Shown: in pieces, positions 1 through 7,317 of the stretch | How the letters are laid out: each line of letters opens with the position of its first letter | Position numbering within the stretch: the stretch's first letter is position 1 | Assembly: GCF_900177665.1 (NCBI RefSeq) | Contig: NZ_FXAW01000002.1 | Span: 1-64,000, forward strand | Reading direction: 5' to 3' | Source: Marivirga sericea | Lineage (GTDB): Bacteria > Bacteroidota > Bacteroidia > Cytophagales > Cyclobacteriaceae | DNA: 64,000 nt | The notes under the pieces: generated by a model | What the model saw: only the letters and a program-made list of their open reading frames with translations | Told to the model about the DNA's origin: nothing | The model's database searches: none | Position numbers and translations under genes: made by a program

Positions 1-120
1 GAACATTAGTTCGTGCGGGTTTACCTACCCTTTTTTTAGGCAGGTTCAAGTCCTGCATGGCAGGCAAGCCCGCTCCTGGCACAAAAGCTTCTCAGAAATG
101 AGAGGCTTTTTGTATTTTTG
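1..120 (+). repeat. GIY-YIG cassette tail, copy 1 (T-arm-like element plus terminator)
   Basis: This is the tail of a cassette whose coding part lies before the window. A 50-base block at 41-90 recurs identically at 429-478, and the flanks 1-40 are related to 393-428. Bases 40-56 form an exact tRNA T-arm shape: a 5-bp stem (GCAGG/CCTGC) around the 7-base loop TTCAAGT. Around it, 15-29 pairs with 59-73 in a long imperfect stem. The hairpin 83-94/99-110 with a T-run follows. No complete tRNA can be folded from the visible bases, so I call it a repeat with a tRNA-like part. Confidence 0.75.
83..118 (+). terminator. Terminator hairpin of cassette copy 1
   Basis: The 12-bp stem 83-94/99-110 has a GAAA tetraloop and is followed by a T-rich run. 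The same hairpin recurs at 471-498 and, degenerate, at 827-852. Confidence 0.75.
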
Positions 121-139
121 GATCTATTTCAAATTCATC

Positions 140-384
140 TTGTTCACAGTATACGCTATTAAGAGCTCTCAAAGAAACTATATCTATAAAGGGTTGACTC
201 AAAACCTGAAAGATAGAATTAATAGACATAATGCTGGAAAAAAAATACAGCACCCTGCTGTCCCTTTATTTTGATCTATACCAATGATTTCTCTACTAGG
301 GAAGAAGCTAGAATTCATGAGAAATGGCTGAAGACCACTGCAGGTAGAAAATTCCTGAAAGAACTTCTTACCAAAAACATTTAA
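140..384 (+). pseudogene. GIY-YIG endonuclease remnant, single frameshift
   Basis: Reading from a TTG at 140 gives a typical GIY-YIG start: FTVYAIKSS, then NYIYKGLTQNLKDRINRHN. The frame is lost in the A8 tract at 238-245. One base further the protein resumes with PFILIYTNDF, EEARIHEKWLK and GRKFLKELL, and it stops at 384. Joined, the two halves make the usual single GIY-YIG domain of about 80 residues. One missing A explains the break. The start codon also appears lost, since the second copy has ATG at the equivalent place. GIY-YIG nucleases of this size are known as selfish or repair-type single-domain proteins; function here is presumably gone. Confidence 0.8.
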
Positions 385-392
385 AATCTTGT

Positions 393-510
393 GAGCATTA
401 GCTCGTGAGGGCCTGCCTGTTTTCCAAACAGGTTCAAGTCCTGCATGGCAGGCAAGCCCGCTCCTGGCACAAAAGCTTTTCAGCAATGAGAGGCTTTTTG
501 TATTTTAGGG
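393..510 (+). repeat. GIY-YIG cassette tail, copy 2
   Basis: This is the second copy of the tail. Bases 429-478 are identical to 41-90. The long stem 407-421/447-461 is kept although its left arm has changed: its sequence differs from copy 1 at several places yet still pairs, partly by G-U. The T-loop TTCAAGT is retained. The terminator hairpin 471-482/487-498 closes the unit directly before the next GIY-YIG start codon at 519. An ORF can be read through it, but that is an accident of the repeat. Confidence 0.75.
471..508 (+). terminator. Terminator hairpin of cassette copy 2
   Basis: Stem 471-482/487-498 with loop GCAA and a following T-rich run; same design as 83-118. Confidence 0.75.
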
Positions 511-518
511 CTACTACT

Positions 519-767
519 ATGTTTGTTATCTTTGCTATTAAGAGCTTCAATACAAACCATATCTACAAAGCTGTAACCTCCAGTATATAAAGGAGGATAA
601 TTACGCAAAATGTGCGGAGTGAAATGACTACCTCGCCTTGCTGACTATTTTTTCAACCCATTCCAAATAAATTTAAAACGAGATAAAGAGCTAAAATTCA
701 GAAAAAGTGGCTTAAAAGGAGTGCTGAAAGGAAATGTCTTATAGACTTGCTCGATGAGCAGGCTTAA
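519..767 (+). pseudogene. GIY-YIG endonuclease remnant, three in-frame stops
   Basis: Starts at ATG 519 with MFVIFAIKSFNTNHIYK, collinear with the copy at 140-384. The reading frame continues to 767 without any indel but carries stops at 588-590, 642-644 and 684-686. The C-terminal signature is still readable: AKIQKKWLKRSAERK aligns with ARIHEKWLKTTAGRK of the first copy. The decay is by point mutations, so this copy looks older than the first, which has one indel. Confidence 0.75.
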
Positions 768-861
768 AATCTTGTTGTCATTGATTGGTGCAGTCCTTCC
801 AGTTTAGAAGTTCTGGCTCATAGCGCAAAAGCTTCTCGGCAAAGAGGCTTTTCGTATTTTA
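764..861 (+). repeat. GIY-YIG cassette tail, copy 3 (degenerate)
   Basis: TTAAAATCTTG at the start matches the same place in copy 2 (381-391), and the final hairpin AAAAGCTTCT/AGAGGCTTTT at 827-852 matches the other two. The middle, including the T-arm block, has diverged beyond easy alignment. Confidence 0.55.
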
Positions 862-947
862 CATCTATTCCATTCTTATTGATAAAGCTGATTATTAATT
901 ATTGTAATTAGAAGCGAAATCTGCATTTAGGTTTGGGGAGCAGAGCA

Positions 948-978
948 TAAAAAAAGCCCTACATCTCTGTAGGGCTTT
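948..978 (-). terminator. Terminator of the tRNA-Asn gene
   Basis: Perfect 11-bp stem 953-963/968-978 with a 4-base loop. On the minus strand it is followed by a run of T, two bases after the tRNA 3' end. Confidence 0.85.
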
Positions 979-979
979 G

Positions 980-1053
980 CTCCTCTTCTTGGACTCGAAC
1001 CAAGGACCCTTTGATTAACAGTCAAATGCTCTAACCAGCTGAGCTAAAGAGGA
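980..1053 (-). tRNA. tRNA-Asn(GTT)
   Basis: Reading the minus strand gives a full 74-base cloverleaf. The 7-bp acceptor stem is TCCTCTT/AAGAGGA with discriminator G. The D arm contains AGCTCAGCTGGTTAGAGC. The anticodon arm TTTGA/TCAAA carries the loop CTGTTAA, so the anticodon is GTT. The T arm is CTTGG/CCAAG around TTCGAGT. No CCA is encoded. Confidence 0.97.
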
Positions 1054-1073
1054 ATTTTATCCGTTTGGGAATG

Positions 1074-1105
1074 CAAATATGCAAGGCTCTTTTATTATTT
1101 CCAAA
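1074..1105 (-). promoter_or_regulatory. Bacteroidota-type promoter for tRNA-Asn
   Basis: On the minus strand TTTG (1102-1105) is followed after exactly 20 bases by CATATTTG (1074-1081), close to TTTG-N19-21-TAnnTTTG. It would start transcription some 10-15 bases before the tRNA 5' end. Confidence 0.65.
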
Positions 1106-1319
1106 TAGTTCTTTTAAAAAAAATCAAAATTATTTTTCAAGGCATATTTTGACACTTTTTAGAGGGCTGATTTTAAAAAAGAAGCCAGAATGACATGTTT
1201 TAATAAGGTGAAATCTTAATAGTGAGACATAATGGCGTATAATTAAAATATATTGTAATTGGTATAGATTTTTCTATAGTGATTTTACATTAAATGTTAA
1301 ACCTTAAAATATAATTGTT

Positions 1320-1760
1320 ATGACACTAATAAAGTATAACCCAAGCTTACCAAATACTGAAAACAGAAGTTTTTCAAGTTTATTGGACAAATTCTTTAAT
1401 GATTCATTCAATGGAGTTGGTAAAGAAATGCAACATTTTGCTCCTCAAGTAGACATTGCAGAGAGCAAAAAATCTTTTGAGATAGCAGTAGCAGCACCGG
1501 GAATGAAAAAATCGGATTTTAACATCGATATGAAAGATGGGTCCATTACCATTTCAGGAGAAAGAAAATTTGAAGAAAAGAAAGAAGAGAAGAATTTTCA
1601 TTCCGTTGAAACACAATATGGATCCTTCTCAAGAACATTTCATTTGCCAGAAAATATAGAGGAAGATAATATCGAAGCTTCTTATCAAGATGGTATTTTA
1701 ACTATTGTGATTCCTAAGGATGAAAAGAAAGAATTGAAAAGAACAATTCAAATTAAATAA
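1320..1760 (+). CDS. Small heat-shock protein, Hsp20 family
   Basis: A 146-residue ATP-independent holdase that binds unfolding proteins under stress. Residues about 40-146 form the alpha-crystallin domain: it opens with the P-VDI-E pattern (APQVDIAES), has the AVAAPGMKKSDF strand turn, and ends with the family signature IEASYQDGILTIVIPK. The N-terminal arm contains SSLLDKFFNDSF, as in other bacterial IbpA-like proteins, and an IxI-like tail (TIQIK) closes the protein. It stands alone between the tRNA and the HtrA gene with its own terminator, and pairs naturally with the quality-control protease downstream. Confidence 0.95.
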   Translation: MTLIKYNPSLPNTENRSFSSLLDKFFNDSFNGVGKEMQHFAPQVDIAESKKSFEIAVAAPGMKKSDFNIDMKDGSITISGERKFEEKKEEKNFHSVETQYGSFSRTFHLPENIEEDNIEASYQDGILTIVIPKDEKKELKRTIQIK

Positions 1761-1778
1761 TAGCGAAAGTGAGCAAAA

Positions 1779-1806
1779 AGAGGGGGCCTGATTGCCCCTT
1801 TTTTAT
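1779..1806 (+). terminator. Terminator after Hsp20
   Basis: GGGGC and GCCCC arms around a short loop, then six T. Confidence 0.8.
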
Positions 1807-1877
1807 TAATACAATATGACTTAGAACAGTAGCGTTAATTCTGCGTTTTAATTTTAAGTTTAAAAAGAAATAGAAAG

Positions 1878-3332
1878 ATGGAAAAGAAACAGTTTTTTAT
1901 AGGAATTTTATTTGCCTCAATACTGAGTGCGCTGATTTCAGTCGGAGGATATATTTATTTTAATCCAAACCCATCAGCATCAGAAAATAAGAACTTTGAG
2001 GAAATTCAAAATGATAACACTCGTTTTTCAAGTTTTTTAGACGAAACGGTATATAATGTTCCGGAAGGAATTAATTTCATTTATGCTGCAGAACAAGTAA
2101 CAAAAGGGGTAGTCCATATCAAAGCAAAAATGGACCGAAAAACACCTCAAGCTAAATCGCCTTTTGAAGAATATTTTAGAAATCAAAGGCCTCAACAATC
2201 CTCAGGCTCAGGAGTCATAATATCACCTGATGGATATATCGTGACCAATAATCATGTAGTTGAAAATGCTTCAGCTTTGGAGGTTATTCTACACGATAAT
2301 CGAAGCTACAAAGCCCAGGTGATCGGTACTGACCCTAATACTGATATAGCATTATTGAAGATCGATGAAGAGGATTTAAACTTTGTAGAGTTTGGAAATT
2401 CTGATAATGCTAAAATTGGGGAATGGGTATTAGCAGTAGGTAACCCTTTTAACCTAACCTCAACTGTTACTGCTGGAATTGTAAGTGCCAAAGCAAGAAA
2501 TATCAATATTTTGAATAGACAGAATAGATACGGGATTGAGTCTTTCATTCAAACAGATGCTGCAGTAAACCCCGGAAATAGCGGAGGTGCTTTGGTGAAT
2601 TTATCTGGAAAATTAATTGGTGTGAATACTGCTATTGCAACTCCAACTGGAAGCTATGCAGGTTATTCTTTTGCAGTACCCTCTATTTTGGTCAAGAAAG
2701 TAGTAAATGACTTAAAAGAATATGGAGTTGTTCAAAGAGCCCTATTGGGTGTTAGTATTTTAAATTTAGATGATCCAAATTTGGAAACAAGAGAATTTCC
2801 AACAAACTCAGGAGTGTTCATCGGAGGTACTACACCAGGTAGTGCCGCGGAAGAAGCTGGTTTGCAAGCTGAGGATATCATCATCAAAATTGATGAAAAG
2901 AAAATCACTAATGTTGCGGAATTACAGGAGCAAATAGCACGTTTCAGCCCAGGTGAAGAGGTATTAGTGACTTACCTGAGAAATGGAAAAGAACAATCTT
3001 CAACTGTTAAATTGAAAAGCTTAGCCAATACTACTGAAGTTGTCACTGCTAGTACTGCTAGAGTGCTAGGTGGAGCTACATTCGAGGATGTAAGTGAAGA
3101 AGAAATGGAAGCATTAGATATTTCAGGTGGATCCAAAGTAGTGGAAATCGAAGATGGAAAATGGAAGGATATCGGAATCAAGGAGGGCTTTATCATAACA
3201 GCAGTAGATAAAGGCGCAGTGAAGGATACAGAAAGCTTAATTGCTATTCTTCAAAATGCAAGAGGAGGAATTTTGATCGAAGGCGTATATCCTGACGGAT
3301 CAAAAGAGTACTATGGAATGGGTTGGCAATAA
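1878..3332 (+). CDS. HtrA/DegP-type serine protease with PDZ domains
   Basis: A 484-residue envelope quality-control protease (S1C). Residues 7-28 are a hydrophobic signal anchor. The trypsin-like domain (about 65-280) shows the full triad: His126 in TNNHVV, Asp156 in TDIALLKI and Ser235 in GNSGGALV. PDZ1 follows at about 285-375 (GVFIGGTTPGSAAEEAGL, then EDIIIKIDEKKI). A second, poorer PDZ occupies about 395-480. Length and order match DegP/DegQ, but the signal looks uncleaved, as in DegS-like proteins. It stands alone with its own terminator. Which Deg paralogue it corresponds to cannot be decided from sequence alone. Confidence 0.95.
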   Translation: MEKKQFFIGILFASILSALISVGGYIYFNPNPSASENKNFEEIQNDNTRFSSFLDETVYNVPEGINFIYAAEQVTKGVVHIKAKMDRKTPQAKSPFEEYFRNQRPQQSSGSGVIISPDGYIVTNNHVVENASALEVILHDNRSYKAQVIGTDPNTDIALLKIDEEDLNFVEFGNSDNAKIGEWVLAVGNPFNLTSTVTAGIVSAKARNINILNRQNRYGIESFIQTDAAVNPGNSGGALVNLSGKLIGVNTAIATPTGSYAGYSFAVPSILVKKVVNDLKEYGVVQRALLGVSILNLDDPNLETREFPTNSGVFIGGTTPGSAAEEAGLQAEDIIIKIDEKKITNVAELQEQIARFSPGEEVLVTYLRNGKEQSSTVKLKSLANTTEVVTASTARVLGGATFEDVSEEEMEALDISGGSKVVEIEDGKWKDIGIKEGFIITAVDKGAVKDTESLIAILQNARGGILIEGVYPDGSKEYYGMGWQ

Positions 3333-3356
3333 GCATAGACTATTGTAAATAATTTG

Positions 3357-3385
3357 AAAGGCACTCAAATACGGGTGCCTTTTTC
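3357..3385 (+). terminator. Terminator after HtrA protease
   Basis: AAAGGCAC/GTGCCTTT stem with a 10-base loop and a T-rich tail. Confidence 0.8.
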
Positions 3386-3526
3386 TTTTGTTATCCTTTA
3401 AAAAAAGCCAATTTTGTGCCAATAAGAATTCAAAATACTTGCTGAACAGTTTGGTTTTCAGCTGAAAACGTGATTTAAACTATTTAAAGACCTATTAACA
3501 CTTATTTTTTATAATTATTTAATACT

Positions 3527-5077
3527 ATGGATATTAGAAAAACTTATGGCTTAGCGGATGCCTTAGAAAAATTAGGAGTAAAAGATCACAATGGGGGTAC
3601 TTCTACTGGTAGTAATTGGATGGAAGGAAGCGGAAAAATAAGTTCTGTTTCACCGGTTGATGGAAAAGAAATTGCTTCTGTTGGAGTAACTACTGCGGAA
3701 GATTATGAAAAAACTATTCAAACGGCCTCAAAAGCGTTTACAACATGGAGTAACATGCCTGCACCAGCCAGAGGTGAGATTGTTCGTCAGTTTGGAAATA
3801 GATTAAGAGAATTGAAAGATCCTTTAGGTAGGTTAGTTTCTTACGAAATGGGTAAATCATTGCAAGAAGGATGGGGAGAAGTTCAGGAAATGATTGACAT
3901 CTGTGATTTTGCCGTAGGATTATCTCGCCAATTATATGGATTAACAATCAAATCAGAGCGTCCTGATCATGCTATGCAAGAGCAGTGGCATCCATTAGGA
4001 ATCACGGCTATCATTTCTGCTTTTAATTTTCCAGTGGCAGTTTGGAGTTGGAATACAGCCTTAGCATGGGTTTGTGGTAATGTTACGGTTTGGAAACCAT
4101 CGGAAAAAGCGCCTTTAACGGGTGTCGCTTGTCAAAATATCATTGCGGAGGTTTTAAAAGAGAATGATATGCCCGAGGGAATCTCTTGTCTTGTTAATGG
4201 AGACTATAAAGTGGGAGAGATGATGACTAAAGACGCTCGTATTCCATTAGTATCGGCAACTGGATCTATCAGAATGGGTAAAATTGTTGGTCAAGAAGTT
4301 GCTTCTAGACTTGGTAAATCCATTTTAGAGCTAGGAGGAAACAATGCAATGATTATTTCCAAAGAAGCTGACCTGAAGATGACCTTGATAGGAGCTGTAT
4401 TTGGAGCTGTAGGAACTGCAGGTCAACGTTGTACCTCTACTAGAAGATTAATTATTCATGAAGATATTTATGATGATTTAATCAGCAAAATGAAAGATGC
4501 TTACAAGCAAATTAGAATTGGCAATCCATTGGATGAAAATAACCATGTAGGACCGGTAATCGATAAAGATTCTGTCAATAACTACTTGAAAGCAATTGAG
4601 AAAGCAAAAGCAGAAGGTGGTAAAGTAATTGTTGAAGGAGGCGTTTTAGAAGGAGAAGGCTATGAAAGTGGTTGTTATGTAAAACCTGTGATCATTGAAG
4701 CAGAGAATTCTTTCGAAATAGTGCAGGAGGAGACTTTTGCTCCAATTCTATATGTAATGAAGTATAGCGGAGATATAGAAAATGCAATTGCACTACAAAA
4801 CGGTGTTAAGCAAGGTTTATCTTCTGCAATTATGACTAACAATATGCAAGAAGCACACAGATACTTATCTTCACAAGGTTCTGATTGTGGAATTTCTAAT
4901 GTTAACATCGGAACTTCAGGTGCAGAAATTGGTGGAGCTTTTGGAGGAGAAAAAGAAACAGGAGGGGGCAGAGAATCTGGCTCTGATGCTTGGAAAGCGT
5001 ATATGAGAAGACAAACTAATACCTTGAACTATGGCAACTCTTTGCCTTTGGCTCAAGGGATTAAATTTGATATTTAA
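3527..5077 (+). CDS. amaB: Aldehyde dehydrogenase, ALDH7 type (aminoadipate-semialdehyde dehydrogenase)
   Basis: A 516-residue NAD(P)-dependent aldehyde dehydrogenase. The general base Glu268 lies in LELGGNNAMII and the nucleophile Cys302 in GQRCTSTRRL. Both motifs are those of the ALDH7/antiquitin branch (ELGGNNA and GQRCT-RRL), which oxidises alpha-aminoadipate semialdehyde in lysine catabolism. The N-terminal NAD-binding region has FNFPVAVWSWN, and the C-terminus has GGAFGGEKETGGGRESGSD. The length is typical. No other lysine-degradation gene is adjacent, so the substrate rests on family resemblance. Single transcription unit with its own terminator. Confidence 0.9.
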   Translation: MDIRKTYGLADALEKLGVKDHNGGTSTGSNWMEGSGKISSVSPVDGKEIASVGVTTAEDYEKTIQTASKAFTTWSNMPAPARGEIVRQFGNRLRELKDPLGRLVSYEMGKSLQEGWGEVQEMIDICDFAVGLSRQLYGLTIKSERPDHAMQEQWHPLGITAIISAFNFPVAVWSWNTALAWVCGNVTVWKPSEKAPLTGVACQNIIAEVLKENDMPEGISCLVNGDYKVGEMMTKDARIPLVSATGSIRMGKIVGQEVASRLGKSILELGGNNAMIISKEADLKMTLIGAVFGAVGTAGQRCTSTRRLIIHEDIYDDLISKMKDAYKQIRIGNPLDENNHVGPVIDKDSVNNYLKAIEKAKAEGGKVIVEGGVLEGEGYESGCYVKPVIIEAENSFEIVQEETFAPILYVMKYSGDIENAIALQNGVKQGLSSAIMTNNMQEAHRYLSSQGSDCGISNVNIGTSGAEIGGAFGGEKETGGGRESGSDAWKAYMRRQTNTLNYGNSLPLAQGIKFDI

Positions 5078-5088
5078 TTTTTTCGATG

Positions 5089-5120
5089 AAATGCACACGA
5101 TTATTCGTGTGCATTTTCTA
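5089..5120 (+). terminator. Terminator after ALDH
   Basis: Perfect 11-bp stem AATGCACACGA/TCGTGTGCATT with loop TTAT and a T-rich end. Confidence 0.85.
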
Positions 5121-5183
5121 TATTGAATTGTTTTTAAACAATATTCATTTTATTAACTTGTTCCCAAATTAAAAACTGTCAAT

Positions 5184-5591
5184 ATGAGTAAATATCATTC
5201 CGTCATGTTAATCGATGATAATGAAATCGATAATTTGATAAATCAGAAAATGGTTGAAGCTGCAGGCTTATCTAAATATATTTATACACATACAGGTGCT
5301 AAAAGTGCAATTGAGTTTCTTAAGAATATTGAGCAATTAGCAGATGATATTGTTTCTAGTGTTCTACCAGATATTATTTTTTTAGATATAGACATGCCCT
5401 TAATGGATGGATTCCAGTTTTTAGAAGAATTCAATAAGTTGAAAGATAGCACAAGGGATAAATGTAAAATAGTGATGTTAACTTCTTCTATCAATCCGCA
5501 AGATGTTAGCAAATCTAAGAAGTATGAAGCAGTAAAGAAATATTTAAATAAACCACTTTCTCAAGAAAGCTTGACGGAGTTATCTATTTAA
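5184..5591 (+). CDS. Single-domain response regulator (REC)
   Basis: A 135-residue stand-alone CheY-like receiver with no output domain. The acidic pair is in LIDDNEID (residues 10-14), the phosphoacceptor Asp68 in IIFLDIDMPLMDG, the Thr/Ser position in MLTSS, and the conserved Lys in YLNKPL. It belongs to the same small receiver group as the protein at 11991-12377. No kinase is directly adjacent; the nearest are 4-9 kb away. It probably acts as a phosphorelay intermediate or by protein-protein contact. Convergent with the next gene across a shared terminator. Confidence 0.92.
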   Translation: MSKYHSVMLIDDNEIDNLINQKMVEAAGLSKYIYTHTGAKSAIEFLKNIEQLADDIVSSVLPDIIFLDIDMPLMDGFQFLEEFNKLKDSTRDKCKIVMLTSSINPQDVSKSKKYEAVKKYLNKPLSQESLTELSI

Positions 5592-5609
5592 TATCAAAAT
5601 CATTACAAT

Positions 5610-5652
5610 AAAAAAAGGCCATTTCATTTATTTTGAAATGGCCTTTTTTTTA
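5610..5652. terminator. Bidirectional terminator
   Basis: Long stem of AGGCCATTTCA with its complement, flanked by A-run and T-run, serving the convergent genes on both sides. Confidence 0.85.
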
Positions 5653-5663
5653 AGAATTACTTT

Positions 5664-7106
5664 CTACAATACTAGCTTTTTAATAAGATCATCATTAAAC
5701 TCTAAAAGTAAGGTTGGAGCAAAATGCTGAACAGGCTCAAGCGATTTAAACTTCTTCACAAGCTCGCTTATTTTTTCCTCTTTATTTCTTTTAGATTCAC
5801 TTAATGAAATTTTCATGATTTTATTAAGTACCTGAATATTCATGCAATTTTCTTTGCCTATGATGCGGATTTGTCTTTGAATACTGTTGATCAACTGATT
5901 AAACAATTCATAATCTTTCATTAAACAGTATTCTAAGGCCAATAATGTTTTAATTTCGAGTTGAGCATTTTGATATTTCTTTAAGCTCACATCATTTAGT
6001 AAATTATTTAACCACTTAGCTGACTCTTCATATTTTTTATCAAAATGACAGCTTAAAGAACGGTAAGTAGCATAAGTGATGTATTGGGGAATGTCATCTC
6101 TATCGGGCTCAAAATCCTGAAACAAAGCCACATTCTCTTCAGAGAGCATTTCTTTTTCAGGCATTCTTTTAGCTCGTTGAATTTTTGTGATCAGAAACTG
6201 AGCTGGATAAGTGAACAAGTTAAAATTAGATAGAAAGCTTGCACATGATTCGTTGACCTCTTCAAAGTAGTTCTCTGCCTTCCTGTGAAGTCTGTAATGA
6301 TTGTAATACTCTAATTTTAGAAATTCGTAGACTAGGGTCAGGTGGAAATAGATAGAATCTAAACTATATAATTCAAAGATGCCATCGGCCTTAGCTAAAA
6401 TATCTTCTATGGGATCTAAATCAACACTGGTTTCATCCTCTTCAACGAATAATCTATGGAAAATATTCAAACAGTTTTTATAGATAAATAATCGATGGGA
6501 ATCATAAATCTTGCAAGTATTAAGCATTTCCTTGTTCAACAGAACTAATTCCAATTTATTAGTTTCATCTCCAGTTAAAGAGTAATTGCCGAACTTAATA
6601 AAATAGTTACTTAACAAGTCCTCTGCTTTATCAACAGCAAGCATGTAAGCGACATGGCGATTATACAATTGACTGTACCCAAAATATTCTTCTGTATTCT
6701 GGTGCAATTTCTTTAGTGCTTTGTAGACAATCGTTAATTCGTTCGAAAGATCATAATCAATTAACTCTTTCTCTAGTTTTTTCAAAGTAGCAATTGCAAT
6801 GGCTTTTTTCTTTGTGAAAATAATTTCATTAATATTAGCTACTTTCTTAAGAATATCCGTTCGCGGATTTTCCATTTGCTGAAGGAGATATTCCTCTATT
6901 TTTTGATTTAGTCTTGATCTTAAAGTATAATAGGCATTTGTATTCACTTCAAGCTCTTCCATAATGGCATGATCACTTGAAGAACTTTCACGCATTGACT
7001 TTAGTAGATAAGCAGATTTCTCTGCCCCGCCTGTAGATAGACTTTCGTGAACCGCTAAGTAATCAGCATCTGAAAGCTGCATGATTATATTCTTGAGTTT
7101 TGCCAT
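5664..7106 (-). CDS. Unrecognised 480-residue helical protein
   Basis: I do not recognise a family. The protein is soluble, rich in Lys, Glu and Leu, and appears almost wholly alpha-helical. The repeated helix pairs from about residue 100 onward (for example LKKLEKELIDYD, YEFLKLEYYNHY, EESAKWLNNLLNDV) resemble a degenerate TPR or helical-repeat scaffold. There is no signal peptide, membrane segment or catalytic motif that I can see. It starts at ATG with about 210 bases upstream. It is convergent with the receiver gene and sits near a two-component cluster, so a signalling or scaffold role is possible but unproven. Confidence 0.85.
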   Translation of the reverse strand: MAKLKNIIMQLSDADYLAVHESLSTGGAEKSAYLLKSMRESSSSDHAIMEELEVNTNAYYTLRSRLNQKIEEYLLQQMENPRTDILKKVANINEIIFTKKKAIAIATLKKLEKELIDYDLSNELTIVYKALKKLHQNTEEYFGYSQLYNRHVAYMLAVDKAEDLLSNYFIKFGNYSLTGDETNKLELVLLNKEMLNTCKIYDSHRLFIYKNCLNIFHRLFVEEDETSVDLDPIEDILAKADGIFELYSLDSIYFHLTLVYEFLKLEYYNHYRLHRKAENYFEEVNESCASFLSNFNLFTYPAQFLITKIQRAKRMPEKEMLSEENVALFQDFEPDRDDIPQYITYATYRSLSCHFDKKYEESAKWLNNLLNDVSLKKYQNAQLEIKTLLALEYCLMKDYELFNQLINSIQRQIRIIGKENCMNIQVLNKIMKISLSESKRNKEEKISELVKKFKSLEPVQHFAPTLLLEFNDDLIKKLVL

Positions 7107-7317
7107 AATCTTATTTATTTGCCATTTTCATGTCAATTCAAAGGAAAGTTAATTATTTAGATGAAAATCACATAAAAAAGTTCAACATTTATCATAAAAC
7201 CTTACATCTAAGGCTGATTATTTCTGTTTAATCCACTTTTAATCCAGTAATTTTAAAGATTTGACGCATTAAACGATTACTTTTAAGTTAATCAGAAATT
7301 TAATTTGTCCACATAGT

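Noticed and set aside
38-90. A tRNA gene at the cassette tail
   Set aside because: Only a T arm is convincing. No anticodon arm, D arm or acceptor stem with a proper 3' end can be drawn.
405-590. 61-residue ORF reading through the repeat tail into the second GIY-YIG start
   Set aside because: It runs across a terminator and T-arm-like block; only its last part (from ATG 519) is the GIY-YIG start, which is itself broken.
1-980. CRISPR-like array
   Set aside because: The repeated units are about 390 bases apart and contain decayed genes; no short evenly spaced repeats exist.
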